A DNA stretch of 64,000 nucleotides from SFWF01 sp045636705 (GTDB lineage: Bacteria > Bacillota > Clostridia > Oscillospirales > Acutalibacteraceae). Below, piece after piece: positions 7,635 to 15,274 of this stretch. The stretch is taken from assembly GCA_045636705.1 (NCBI GenBank), contig JAZTYA010000030.1, positions 19,824 to 83,823 of the forward strand, written 5' to 3'. The notes beneath the pieces are model-generated. The model was given only the letters and a program-made list of their open reading frames with translations, was not told where the DNA came from and ran no database searches. Every line of letters begins with the position of its first letter. Position 1 is the stretch's first letter. The translations under genes were made by a program, and so were the position numbers.

Positions 7635-9173
7635 TTACTGCTTTACAGGTATCAGGATGCCTTTAATGGTTGTTATTTCGTCCTCGGTTAAGAGGTTTAG
7701 TTCCTTGATTTCAGCAACTCCGCTGTTATATTTTTTTGCAATTTCCCAAAGGCTTTCTTTGGCTTCTGGGAAATAGATTACTACACCGCTTTGTTCAGAA
7801 GAATTGTCCCCTGTCTTTTCCTCTAAACATATATCGGTAATAAGTGTAATATCCTTATGTTCGTAGATGGCTGCCGAAACTACAAGCTCTAGTTTTACCT
7901 CGACAGAGGTAGCCGAAGTTATGGTATAGGCGGTATTTGCGATACTTACAGAAAGGTTTGCAGACGGGTTTGAAAGATTTGAGGTAAGTGTGTATTTATA
8001 CTCAAAATCTACCGGTCTTTCATAATAGTTGTAAGTGCCCTCAATGTCACGAATTATTCCACTGACCGTAACGGTTCCCAAAAGGGTTAAGGTTTTGTTC
8101 TCTATTTTATAGGAATTAGCATTTACATCGCACCAAATATCCACTATTGAACCTATCTCGCCGTCTGAAAACTCCAAGGTTTTTTTGGCATAAAAAGTTT
8201 CGGTAATTTTTTCTTCAATTTTTTTAAAGTGGATGGTTTTGCTTTGTGGCAAAAGGTTGCAACTAACCGAATAGGCATCCTTAATTACGGGCAGGTCGTT
8301 ATTGCAAAAGGCGTTGATTGTAACGTTTAGCTTTGCGGTGAAGAGAAGGCTTCGGTTTTCTTCTTCGCCCATACTTCTTTGTTTTAGCTCGCAAAAGGCA
8401 ATTTCCACTTTGCAGTCGCACTCGCAATCTTCGTTTACGTTGTCTATGTCGAGTATCTGACTAAAGGGAATGATTTTTTCAATTTGCTCGGTTTTTGTGC
8501 CGTTAGTTGCAAGGTAAAGCGCCATTATTCTGATTTTGCCTAAAACCTTTGCCTTATTGCCGATTATTTTGCACTCCTCTACTCTCGGCGTCGCATCATA
8601 TCTTAAGATTACGCCGATATCCTCTTGGCCCTCGCCAAGCGCAAAATCCTCTTCTATAAACAGATTTTTCTCGCCTACTCCTATAGGCACGGTTGCAGGT
8701 ATGGTTTCACGAAGCACCTCTACTCCGCCTCCGTCGGCATCGCAGACGACCTCTTCTTTTCCAATTTTTAAAACCTTTGTTTCAAGACAAATTGCTCCGT
8801 GTACGTCGACCTTGCGCACCGAAAGGGCTCTGCAATTCATATAAGAAGTTTTTGCTGAAACTAAAATATTTGCCCCTTGAGATTCGTTTTTTAGCTCTAA
8901 AACCTTATTAAAAGGTATTAAATAGGTGTAACTGCAAATTTTGTTGTCGCCGTCTATGTAGATGAAATTGATTTCGGTTGCGCCGTCAATAATCAGCTCA
9001 TCCGAGTTTATTGCCTTTGATGCGATTCTTGGCACCGCCTTGCATTTTAATATTTTCTTTATTTCTCCATAATAATCGGGCAAGGTAAAATCGGTATCAA
9101 CCGAAACCTCGGCAGTTTCAGAGAAGATACACTCCTCTGTAAATATATCGTGCTTGAGTATTTTTGCATCCAT
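7635..9173 (-). CDS. sipL: SipL-like DUF3794 / LysM spore envelope protein
   Basis: A 512-residue cytoplasmic protein with repeated DUF3794-type beta domains (N-terminal TDFTLPDYYGEIKKILKC, then further copies to about 440) and a C-terminal LysM-like domain (about 465-510, with ESLWEIAKKYNSG and IKELNLL). This architecture and length match clostridial SipL, which binds SpoIVA through its LysM domain and couples coat to cortex assembly in the mother cell. AGGAG lies 8 bases before the ATG. The location next to spoVM, whose product also works with SpoIVA, supports the call. A sigma-E-like promoter is visible upstream. DUF3794 proteins also occur in other clostridial roles, so the gene name is an inference. 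Confidence 0.75.
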   Translation of the reverse strand: MDAKILKHDIFTEECIFSETAEVSVDTDFTLPDYYGEIKKILKCKAVPRIASKAINSDELIIDGATEINFIYIDGDNKICSYTYLIPFNKVLELKNESQGANILVSAKTSYMNCRALSVRKVDVHGAICLETKVLKIGKEEVVCDADGGGVEVLRETIPATVPIGVGEKNLFIEEDFALGEGQEDIGVILRYDATPRVEECKIIGNKAKVLGKIRIMALYLATNGTKTEQIEKIIPFSQILDIDNVNEDCECDCKVEIAFCELKQRSMGEEENRSLLFTAKLNVTINAFCNNDLPVIKDAYSVSCNLLPQSKTIHFKKIEEKITETFYAKKTLEFSDGEIGSIVDIWCDVNANSYKIENKTLTLLGTVTVSGIIRDIEGTYNYYERPVDFEYKYTLTSNLSNPSANLSVSIANTAYTITSATSVEVKLELVVSAAIYEHKDITLITDICLEEKTGDNSSEQSGVVIYFPEAKESLWEIAKKYNSGVAEIKELNLLTEDEITTIKGILIPVKQ

Positions 9174-9213
9174 TTATTCGTTCTCCTTTACTTAAGGTAT
9201 TATTGTTCATTAA

Positions 9214-9241
9214 AGTATATTATCTTTTTGCCTACAATATG
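9214..9241 (-). promoter_or_regulatory. candidate sigma-E promoter of the SipL-like gene
   Basis: On the minus strand TTCATATT is followed after 14 bases by AATATACT, close to the mother-cell sigma-E pattern (ATATT and CATACANT, 13-15 bases apart). It overlaps the end of the spoVM terminator and lies about 41 bases before the ATG. No vegetative consensus is visible here. The match is by eye only. Confidence 0.45.
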
Positions 9242-9242
9242 A

Positions 9243-9270
9243 AAAAATCGGGGTTAATGCCCCGATTTTT
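9243..9270 (-). terminator. intrinsic terminator of spoVM
   Basis: AAAAATCGGGG and CCCCGATTTTT form an 11-bp stem with a 6-base loop, starting six bases after the spoVM stop codon. On the minus strand a T run follows the GC-rich part of the stem. Confidence 0.85.
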
Positions 9271-9275
9271 ATGTA

Positions 9276-9356
9276 TTACTGTTCTTTTTTTACCTTAAAA
9301 ATTACTCTTAATAACCCTTTTAAAATTTTAGGACTTTTTACAAGTACAACCTTCAT
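9276..9356 (-). CDS. spoVM: SpoVM, 26-residue spore coat/cortex morphogenetic peptide
   Basis: A 26-codon gene. The peptide begins MKVVLVKSPKILKG and ends FKVKKEQ, the same length and amphipathic pattern as SpoVM of Bacillus subtilis: a short beta-like start, a proline near residue 9, then a basic amphipathic helix. In the family it inserts into the outer forespore membrane, senses positive curvature and anchors the SpoIVA basement layer in the mother cell. GGAGG lies 7 bases before the ATG and a perfect terminator follows the stop. It is encoded next to the SipL-like gene. The call rests on length, pattern and context; a 26-residue match is never fully decisive. Confidence 0.85.
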   Translation of the reverse strand: MKVVLVKSPKILKGLLRVIFKVKKEQ

Positions 9357-9383
9357 AAGTTTGCCTCCAAATTAAGTAAAATA

Positions 9384-9539
9384 CTAACAACATTTTGCGG
9401 TGTAAATACCTAAAGCGACCACGATGACCGATAAAATTACCACAAGACACCGAGCAGGCACAAAGCAAGACAAAAGAAGTCCTGCTCCAAACGTGGCGAT
9501 AAGTGTCCCTTTATTTGTTTGCTTTCTTCGTTTCATCAT
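9384..9539 (-). CDS. small hydrophobic membrane protein (51 aa)
   Basis: A 51-residue protein with a basic N-terminus (MMKRRKQTNKGT) and one or two closely packed hydrophobic segments (LIATFGAGLLLSCF and LVVILSVIVVALGIYTA), ending in KCC. The start at 9539 is chosen because AAGGGGG lies just upstream; the longer in-frame version runs into the terminator of the next gene. The stop is 27 bases before spoVM, with no terminator between, so the two are probably co-transcribed. No function is recognised. Its position suggests a sporulation role, but this is an inference from neighbours only. Confidence 0.65.
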   Translation of the reverse strand: MMKRRKQTNKGTLIATFGAGLLLSCFVPARCLVVILSVIVVALGIYTAKCC

Positions 9540-9555
9540 TCTGCCCCCTTGATAC

Positions 9556-9586
9556 ATTATATTGAACTGTTTAAAAAAGGTTACAA
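9556..9586 (-). promoter_or_regulatory. possible promoter of the small membrane protein / spoVM unit
   Basis: TTGTAA (9581-9586) and TATAAT (9556-9561) on the minus strand are 19 bases apart, longer than ideal for sigma-A. The -10 is good. A sporulation sigma factor is possible but no clear consensus is seen. Confidence 0.35.
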
Positions 9587-9587
9587 A

Positions 9588-9612
9588 AAAAGCACCCACA
9601 ATGGGTGCTTTT
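9588..9612 (-). terminator. terminator of the yicC-to-glycoside hydrolase operon
   Basis: AAAAGCACCCA and TGGGTGCTTTT form an 11-bp stem with a 3-base loop, three bases after the stop of the glycosidase-like gene. On the minus strand seven T residues follow. Confidence 0.85.
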
Positions 9613-9615
9613 AAC

Positions 9616-11376
9616 TTATAGTTTTTCCATTTTGAAGAGTCTTGTTTCGTACTGCTTTAATAAAAGGGTCAGCTTATCTGTTTCGTAAACCTTTTCGGTT
9701 TCGGTATCGGTAAGCTTTATCTTTTCGGGGAAGGAAATGTTCTTCTCACCTTCACTTGCCGCATGGATGCCTACAAATCCGTTGCCGATATAGAAAACGT
9801 CAGGTGTTTCATTATAGATAAACACACCGCATTCGGTCAGATATTCTCTATATTCCTGGATAGTGGGATTCGGCTTTTCTACGGTTAAGAAAAGTGGCTT
9901 TATGTTATACTTCTTTAAAATTTCGTCAACCTCGCTATTATATCCGTGAACTATTACCGCCTTAAACTTTGTGTTTGCCCAGTCGATGTTTTTAAAATCA
10001 CTTAAAAGGAATGAGCTATAAGGAGCGCCCATTTTACCAAGCGGAAAACGACGCTCACCGATTGCGGCTAACGGATGTCGTGTGCCAACCTTTTGATATA
10101 TCTTTTCGTCAACAAAGAAGGCAACCTCGTTATCGGTAGTGTAAAGATTACCCTTGCTAGCCTCGGTGTAAACCTTTTTGGATATTGCCATTTCGTTCAT
10201 CATCATATCACTTGAGAACCAGTGGCCAAACATATCAAACCACCAAAGGCCGTGTGTATGGGTTATCTGTCTTGCTAAACTTTTTCTGATAGCATAAGTA
10301 GAAAGCTCATCGGTTGGAGGACCAAGCCAAAGAGGATTGTTGTAAATTCCGTCTGGGTCGAAGCTCTTTCTCGCTACACCGGGATAGGTTGAAAGACAAG
10401 TTCTGACATCGCACTCAATAAAGCACATTTTGTTATGTAGTTTTACCGAGTCAACCGCCATCATATCGCCCCAGTCGTCGCCCAAGGGGCGAAGATGGGC
10501 ATAAGAGTTTGGCGATGAGAAGAAGTCGATATTTTCACTTTCTAAGAGTATATGCTGGGAATGTGTTCCCCAAAGCACATTATCAACCTCAAATATGTAG
10601 CCGTAAAATACGCCGACTATTTGTTTATATTCGACCGCTTCCTTTGCAACCTTACAGAAATGCTCAACTGTATATGCTACCTCATCATTGGCAAACTGCA
10701 AGAATGCACGTGTAAGTTCATTATCTATTACCCCGTCTGTGCCGATTGCATCTAACGGAGGAAGACTCTTTGCAGGATAAAGGTTTGGATAATTTTTCTC
10801 CAAAAACTTATTAAAGAACGGTAATGTTTCGGGCTTATAACCTGCTGTTAGGTCTAGGTGGAACCACTCCTGCGTATTGCCGCCGCTTATGTGGTAACCT
10901 ATAATATTATCACAGGGTTTAAGGTGTTCAATTAACTGTCTTAACCAATCCGAAGCGTCTTCTCTGAACTTATCAGAATATAAAGACTCGCGTCTTTTAT
11001 CATGAGGAACCGAGATTGTGTGCTCGGGGTTCTCATCTATCCACCACTGAGGTGGACAGATATAAATTCTTGGGAAGATTAAGGCATTTGGACAATGCTT
11101 TAAGATTTCATTGATTGATTCATCAACCGCAGAAAAATCGGCCTCTCCCTTTTTATCAAAAACACCGCTTTCGTACGGCATTGCTCCGCTTCCTGTGTTT
11201 ATAGGTTGAGTTGCAAGAGAAATTGACACCGAATATAGGTTAAAGCCTATATTAGCAAAATCTTTATAGTCGTGTCTTTCCTCAAAATAGGTCATATAGG
11301 CAACCGAAGGAATAATTTCACCATCAACCCAGATATATGGAGTGCCGCCTATGTTTTTGATTTTACTGTTCTTCAT
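9616..11376 (-). CDS. putative clan GH-A glycoside hydrolase (GH42-like)
   Basis: A 586-residue protein without a signal peptide that resembles TIM-barrel beta-galactosidase-type glycosidases. Supporting features are the N-terminal WVDGEIIPSVAYMTYFEE, the barrel segment IFPRIYICPPQWWIDENPEH (about 100-119), GGNTQEWFH with Glu170 as possible acid/base, and CFIECDVRT with Glu321 as possible nucleophile, followed by a trimer-interface-like domain. The substrate is unknown. It starts 9 bases after rsgA with AAGGTG as ribosome site, so it is the last gene of the yicC-rsgA operon, where other Firmicutes usually carry rpe and thiN. The family assignment is inferred from pattern and needs a profile search. 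Confidence 0.6.
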   Translation of the reverse strand: MKNSKIKNIGGTPYIWVDGEIIPSVAYMTYFEERHDYKDFANIGFNLYSVSISLATQPINTGSGAMPYESGVFDKKGEADFSAVDESINEILKHCPNALIFPRIYICPPQWWIDENPEHTISVPHDKRRESLYSDKFREDASDWLRQLIEHLKPCDNIIGYHISGGNTQEWFHLDLTAGYKPETLPFFNKFLEKNYPNLYPAKSLPPLDAIGTDGVIDNELTRAFLQFANDEVAYTVEHFCKVAKEAVEYKQIVGVFYGYIFEVDNVLWGTHSQHILLESENIDFFSSPNSYAHLRPLGDDWGDMMAVDSVKLHNKMCFIECDVRTCLSTYPGVARKSFDPDGIYNNPLWLGPPTDELSTYAIRKSLARQITHTHGLWWFDMFGHWFSSDMMMNEMAISKKVYTEASKGNLYTTDNEVAFFVDEKIYQKVGTRHPLAAIGERRFPLGKMGAPYSSFLLSDFKNIDWANTKFKAVIVHGYNSEVDEILKKYNIKPLFLTVEKPNPTIQEYREYLTECGVFIYNETPDVFYIGNGFVGIHAASEGEKNISFPEKIKLTDTETEKVYETDKLTLLLKQYETRLFKMEKL

Positions 11377-11385
11377 AATTTCACC

Positions 11386-12273
11386 TTAATTGTTCTTTTT
11401 CTTTATCTGCCAAGGTTTAATGTCTTTAAGTTCGTCATAAATTGTCAAAAAGGACTCGTAACGGCTTTTTTCAATTTTGCCGTTTTCTACCGCCTCAATT
11501 ACACCGCAACCCTTTTCGGCAACGTGTTTGCAGTCGTGGAATTTGCAAGAATCTCTAAATTCTTCAAAATCTCTAAAAAGGGTTGGAAGGGCATCTCTAA
11601 ATTCTAAATCATCCTTTTCGTTATCAATTAACGAAAATCCGGGCGTGTCGGCAACGTATCCGCCATATTCGTGTGCAAAAAGTTCGGTATGTCGTGTTGT
11701 GTGCCTACCACGGCCTAGTTTTTCACTAATCTCTGCAGTTGAAAGGTTGAGAGATTCAAAAATAGAATTAAGTATACTCGATTTACCTGCACCCGAATTG
11801 CCCGTAAAGGCCGATACGCAAGCCTTAAGTTCTTTTTTAATCTCCTCTGTTCCATCACCTGTTTTAGCCGAACAGGTAATGGTTTTAAAACCTGCATTTT
11901 TATAAATTTTCTCAAACTCTTCGGGACTTGCCAAATCGGTTTTATTGAAAATAATTACAGGTTCTATATTCTTATATTCGCAAATTGCAATTATTCTATC
12001 AATTAGCAGAGTGCTTGGAACCGGGGTTACCAAGCCAGACACGATAAAGAGTTTATCGATATTTGCAACAGGTGGACGGGTAAGCATATTTTTTCTCGTT
12101 TCTATCTTTTCGATAGTTCCCTTTTCCCCGTTTATGCTAATTATAACCTTATCTCCTACCAAAGGAGAGGTGTTTTCGTTGCGAAATTTTCCTCTTGCCT
12201 TGCACTCGATAACGCCCTTTTCAGTTTCAACGTAGTAAAAACCCGATAGAGCCTTAACTATTATGCCTTGCAT
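11386..12273 (-). CDS. rsgA: ribosome small subunit-dependent GTPase A
   Basis: A 295-residue circularly permuted GTPase that assists late maturation of the 30S subunit and releases assembly factors. Order: N-terminal OB fold (about 1-65), G4 motif NKTD (110-113) ahead of the P-loop GNSGAGKS (158-165), switch region GRGRHTTRH, G3 DTPGF, and a C-terminal zinc-binding helix region (CKFHDCKHVAEKGCGV). The permuted G4-before-G1 order is diagnostic. It starts three bases after the kinase stop, with no strong ribosome site, suggesting translational coupling. Length is normal. Confidence 0.95.
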   Translation of the reverse strand: MQGIIVKALSGFYYVETEKGVIECKARGKFRNENTSPLVGDKVIISINGEKGTIEKIETRKNMLTRPPVANIDKLFIVSGLVTPVPSTLLIDRIIAICEYKNIEPVIIFNKTDLASPEEFEKIYKNAGFKTITCSAKTGDGTEEIKKELKACVSAFTGNSGAGKSSILNSIFESLNLSTAEISEKLGRGRHTTRHTELFAHEYGGYVADTPGFSLIDNEKDDLEFRDALPTLFRDFEEFRDSCKFHDCKHVAEKGCGVIEAVENGKIEKSRYESFLTIYDELKDIKPWQIKKKNN

Positions 12274-12276
12274 ATT

Positions 12277-14505
12277 TTATACCGCTTTGTCGGTTGGTGC
12301 ATCTTCGTTATCTTCTGCACCATCATCTTCAGCGTCTTCTACAATTTCTTCAGACGTTACGGAAGATGCGCTTTCCGTTTTATCTTTATCTTTATCTTTA
12401 TCCTTGTCTTTATCCTTATCTTCTTCCTCTTCAGGCTCATCCTCTACCTCAGGTTCTTCTTTGGAAGATGCTTTATCACTAGATGACTCTTCCTCGGGCT
12501 CATCCTCGGTATTGGTTTCAACGCTTTCACTAGGTTCTTCAGACTCGATTGAGGGCTCAGATTCTTCGGGTTCAACATACATAGGATACTCATAATCCTT
12601 AACGTTGCTCCAGCTTCCGTCGGTAGCGTCAACCTCAATATCAAAAATATTTGCAAACTGGTCGCCATATTTAAGCTTTACGGTATAAGCAACCTTTTCT
12701 TCGGTGGACTTTATGCCCTCAAAGGTATAGCTGTATTCTGATTCTTTAAGACTGATTAAAGGTGATTCGGTTACAAGAACGCCGTCCTTCCAAAGAGAAA
12801 CGGTTACTGTATCCTGAATGAAATCGGTCGGTAATGCGCTTACGTTTACAGAATATTCGTATTCAATATAGCCCTGACTAACCTCTAAATCAACAACCGA
12901 GCCTTCTCCTACCTGCTTACCGCTTTCATATGCAGGAGTCTGTGATACAACTACGTTTTCGGGCTTGGTAGACGGAACTTTTGTAACCTCGCCAAGCTTT
13001 AAACCGCGTTCTTCAAGTTCCTTTTTTGCCGCATTTAAGGTAAGGGTAACAAGCGAAGGTACGTCTACAAACTTCTCAGCAGCGCCTGTGCTTACGAAGA
13101 TAGTAACTTCATCTCCTTCGCGAGCGGTTGTTCCTCTTGCAGGTACTGTTTTTATTACGATATTTGCTTCCTTTTCTTCGTCTGTAATCTTCTCGATTTT
13201 AACAACAAAGCCCTGTGCTTCAAGCTCGCTCTTTGCTCTGGTTTCGGTAGCATCGTAAACGTCAGGAATCTTTATGGTTTTTTCGCCCGAGCTTACAAAG
13301 ACGGTAACCGTTTTGTCTTTAATGCCTGTATCTGCTAGAGGGTCTTGTTTGAAGACCTGTCCTATTGGATGGTCGGGATTGTTTTCCCATTTTGGCACTA
13401 CATTATAATCTTTGAAAGCTTCGTCTGCAATGATTTCCTCATAGGTCATACCAACAAAATTAGGACAAGGGAATTCTTCTCCCGTGCTACCTATAAAGTT
13501 TGGTAAAACAAAGATTAAAAGAGCAATAATTGCAACAACAAAGGTAGCAGAAATACCTGCTAAAATAGGAATTATTGCAACCTTTTCTTTCTTTTCCTCG
13601 TCCTTTTCGCTATTTACGTCAGGAATAAATTTTGTGGGCGCGCTATCAACAAAATAGTCGTATTCAAAGGTCGCCGCAGGATTCTTTTTAAAGGCTTCAA
13701 GGTCACAAAGCATTTCTGCAGCAGACCTATAACGCTTGGTTATATCCTTTTCCATAGCGTGCATTGTAATTTGTTCAAGGCCTAACGGAATGGAGCCGTT
13801 GATATCTCTTGGAAGCTCGGGGTCCTTTTGAAGCTGCATAATTGCTACAGAAACTGCGCTTTCTGCCTGGAACGGAAGCTTGCCTGTGAGCATTTCATAA
13901 AGCATTACGCCTACTGAATAGATATCGGTTTTTTCGTCAGCGCTATCTCCTCTTGCCTGCTCTGGACTGATATAATGAACCGAGCCGATAGCCTTATCGG
14001 TAATGGTTCTTTGTTCGCTTCGAGCAAATCTTGCAATACCAAAGTCGGTAACCTTAATAGTACCATCAGGAAGCACCATGATATTCTGCGGCTTTACGTC
14101 TCTGTGCACTACGCCCTTATCGTGTGCGTGCTGAAGTCCGCGAAGTATTTGAAGAATGAAATATACCGCATCGTTCCAGCTAACAGGACCGTTTTGCTCG
14201 ATATATTCTTTTAGTGTAATGCCTTCAATATACTCCATTACGATATACTGAATAAGGTCGCCAAAGCTTACGTCAAACACCCTTACAACGTTTGGGTGTG
14301 AAAGCACGGCTATTGCCTTTGACTCGTTACGGAAACGACGGAGAAAATCCTCATTTCCTGTAAACTCATCCTTTAAAATTTTGATAGCAACTATTTTATC
14401 CTCAACGTTGTCGTACGCCTTATATACAACAGCCATTCCGCCAACACCGAGAATTTCTTTTATTTCATATCTGCCATCAATGCGTTTTCCTAAATATTTA
14501 TCCAT
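12277..14505 (-). CDS. prkC: PASTA-domain serine/threonine protein kinase
   Basis: A 742-residue membrane kinase of the PknB/PrkC family that senses muropeptides and controls growth, cell-wall synthesis and spore germination. Kinase domain about 1-275: glycine loop GVGGMAVVYKA (20-30), Lys42, catalytic HRDVKPQN with Asp136, DFG Asp154 and activation-loop GSVHYISPEQARG. One membrane helix spans about 309-337. Three PASTA domains follow (about 345-407, 409-475, 477-546), then a beta-rich stretch and a long acidic tail with a (DK)7 run and Ser/Glu-rich segments. AAGGA precedes the ATG. The upstream phosphatase gene is its usual partner. The low-complexity extracellular tail is unusual; related kinases normally stop soon after the PASTA domains. 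Confidence 0.95.
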   Translation of the reverse strand: MDKYLGKRIDGRYEIKEILGVGGMAVVYKAYDNVEDKIVAIKILKDEFTGNEDFLRRFRNESKAIAVLSHPNVVRVFDVSFGDLIQYIVMEYIEGITLKEYIEQNGPVSWNDAVYFILQILRGLQHAHDKGVVHRDVKPQNIMVLPDGTIKVTDFGIARFARSEQRTITDKAIGSVHYISPEQARGDSADEKTDIYSVGVMLYEMLTGKLPFQAESAVSVAIMQLQKDPELPRDINGSIPLGLEQITMHAMEKDITKRYRSAAEMLCDLEAFKKNPAATFEYDYFVDSAPTKFIPDVNSEKDEEKKEKVAIIPILAGISATFVVAIIALLIFVLPNFIGSTGEEFPCPNFVGMTYEEIIADEAFKDYNVVPKWENNPDHPIGQVFKQDPLADTGIKDKTVTVFVSSGEKTIKIPDVYDATETRAKSELEAQGFVVKIEKITDEEKEANIVIKTVPARGTTAREGDEVTIFVSTGAAEKFVDVPSLVTLTLNAAKKELEERGLKLGEVTKVPSTKPENVVVSQTPAYESGKQVGEGSVVDLEVSQGYIEYEYSVNVSALPTDFIQDTVTVSLWKDGVLVTESPLISLKESEYSYTFEGIKSTEEKVAYTVKLKYGDQFANIFDIEVDATDGSWSNVKDYEYPMYVEPEESEPSIESEEPSESVETNTEDEPEEESSSDKASSKEEPEVEDEPEEEEDKDKDKDKDKDKDKTESASSVTSEEIVEDAEDDGAEDNEDAPTDKAV
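12379..12420 (-). repeat. hexanucleotide repeat coding for (Asp-Lys)7
   Basis: Seven near-identical 6-base units (GATAAA/GATAAG/GACAAG on the coding strand) encode an alternating Asp-Lys run in the extracellular tail of PrkC. Such a run is prone to slippage; changes in unit number would stay in frame. Confidence 0.9.
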
Positions 14506-14548
14506 AATTTCCTTCCATTCCGCTTAAAAATAAAGCTAAATTTAAAAA

Positions 14549-15274
14549 TTAGAACATTAAAACAACGGTTATATTGTCTCCGCCACCCTGCTCGTTGGCT
14601 TTATCAACCAGCTTCTCTGCGCAAAGCGACTCTTCTTCGTTATTAACTATATCAAATATTGTGTTTTCATCCACATAATTTGTAAGACCATCGGTACAAA
14701 TCAAAAGTGCCGAATTGTCAGGTTTAATTACTATGCTATAGTCGCATAAAACAGTACTTTCAGCGCCTATTGCACGGGTAATAATGTTCTTTTGAGGGTG
14801 CGTTTTGGCTTCATCCTCGCTTATTTCTCCTCGTGATACCATTCTTTGAACTATCGAGTGGTCTTGCGTTAATCTTTCAATGCTTTCTTTGCCCACAAGA
14901 TATGCTCTGCTATCTCCTACGTGAACAATATGAATAAGGTTTTCGGTAGCTAAAGCAACAACTGCCGTAGTACCCATACCCTGATACTCATCCTTTTCTT
15001 TGGATGCAGTATGTACCTCGTCATTAGCCGAAAGAACCGCGGCTCTTAGCATATTTTCTATTCCTGAAACGCTCATTTTTGGGGAATAAGATTTTACGAT
15101 GTAGTCCGAAATCAAGGTAGCCGCAGTTTCACTTGCAACCTTGCCGGCATTAGCGCCGCCCATTCCGTCACAAACTACCGCAAAGGCAGCTCCATTCTCG
15201 AATTCTCCCGCTACGAAAGCATCCTGATTGCAGCTTCGCTCACGGCCTACATCCGATTTGCTGTAAATGTTCAA
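14549..15274 (-). CDS. prpC: PP2C-family protein phosphatase
   Basis: A 241-residue Mn/Mg-dependent serine/threonine phosphatase that reverses PrkC phosphorylation. Motifs in order: RSCNQDAF (14-20), metal-binding DGMGG (36-40), GTTAVVAL, HVGDSRAYL, LTQDHS, CTDGLTNY and C-terminal GGGDNITVVL. The start is a TTG that overlaps the rlmN stop by four bases, with AAGGAGGG about 7 bases upstream. Adjacent to prkC in the conserved Firmicutes order. No membrane segment, so it acts in the cytoplasm. Confidence 0.95.
   Translation of the reverse strand: MNIYSKSDVGRERSCNQDAFVAGEFENGAAFAVVCDGMGGANAGKVASETAATLISDYIVKSYSPKMSVSGIENMLRAAVLSANDEVHTASKEKDEYQGMGTTAVVALATENLIHIVHVGDSRAYLVGKESIERLTQDHSIVQRMVSRGEISEDEAKTHPQKNIITRAIGAESTVLCDYSIVIKPDNSALLICTDGLTNYVDENTIFDIVNNEEESLCAEKLVDKANEQGGGDNITVVLMF

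Noticed and set aside
9540..9599. N-terminal extension of the small membrane protein to 71 residues
   Set aside because: It would run through the predicted promoter and into the glycosidase terminator hairpin; the ribosome site supports the start at 9539.
12263..12595. Plus-strand ORFs of repeated Ser-Leu or Phe-Ile
   Set aside because: They mirror the acidic DK/ES tail of prkC on the other strand and have no start signals of their own.
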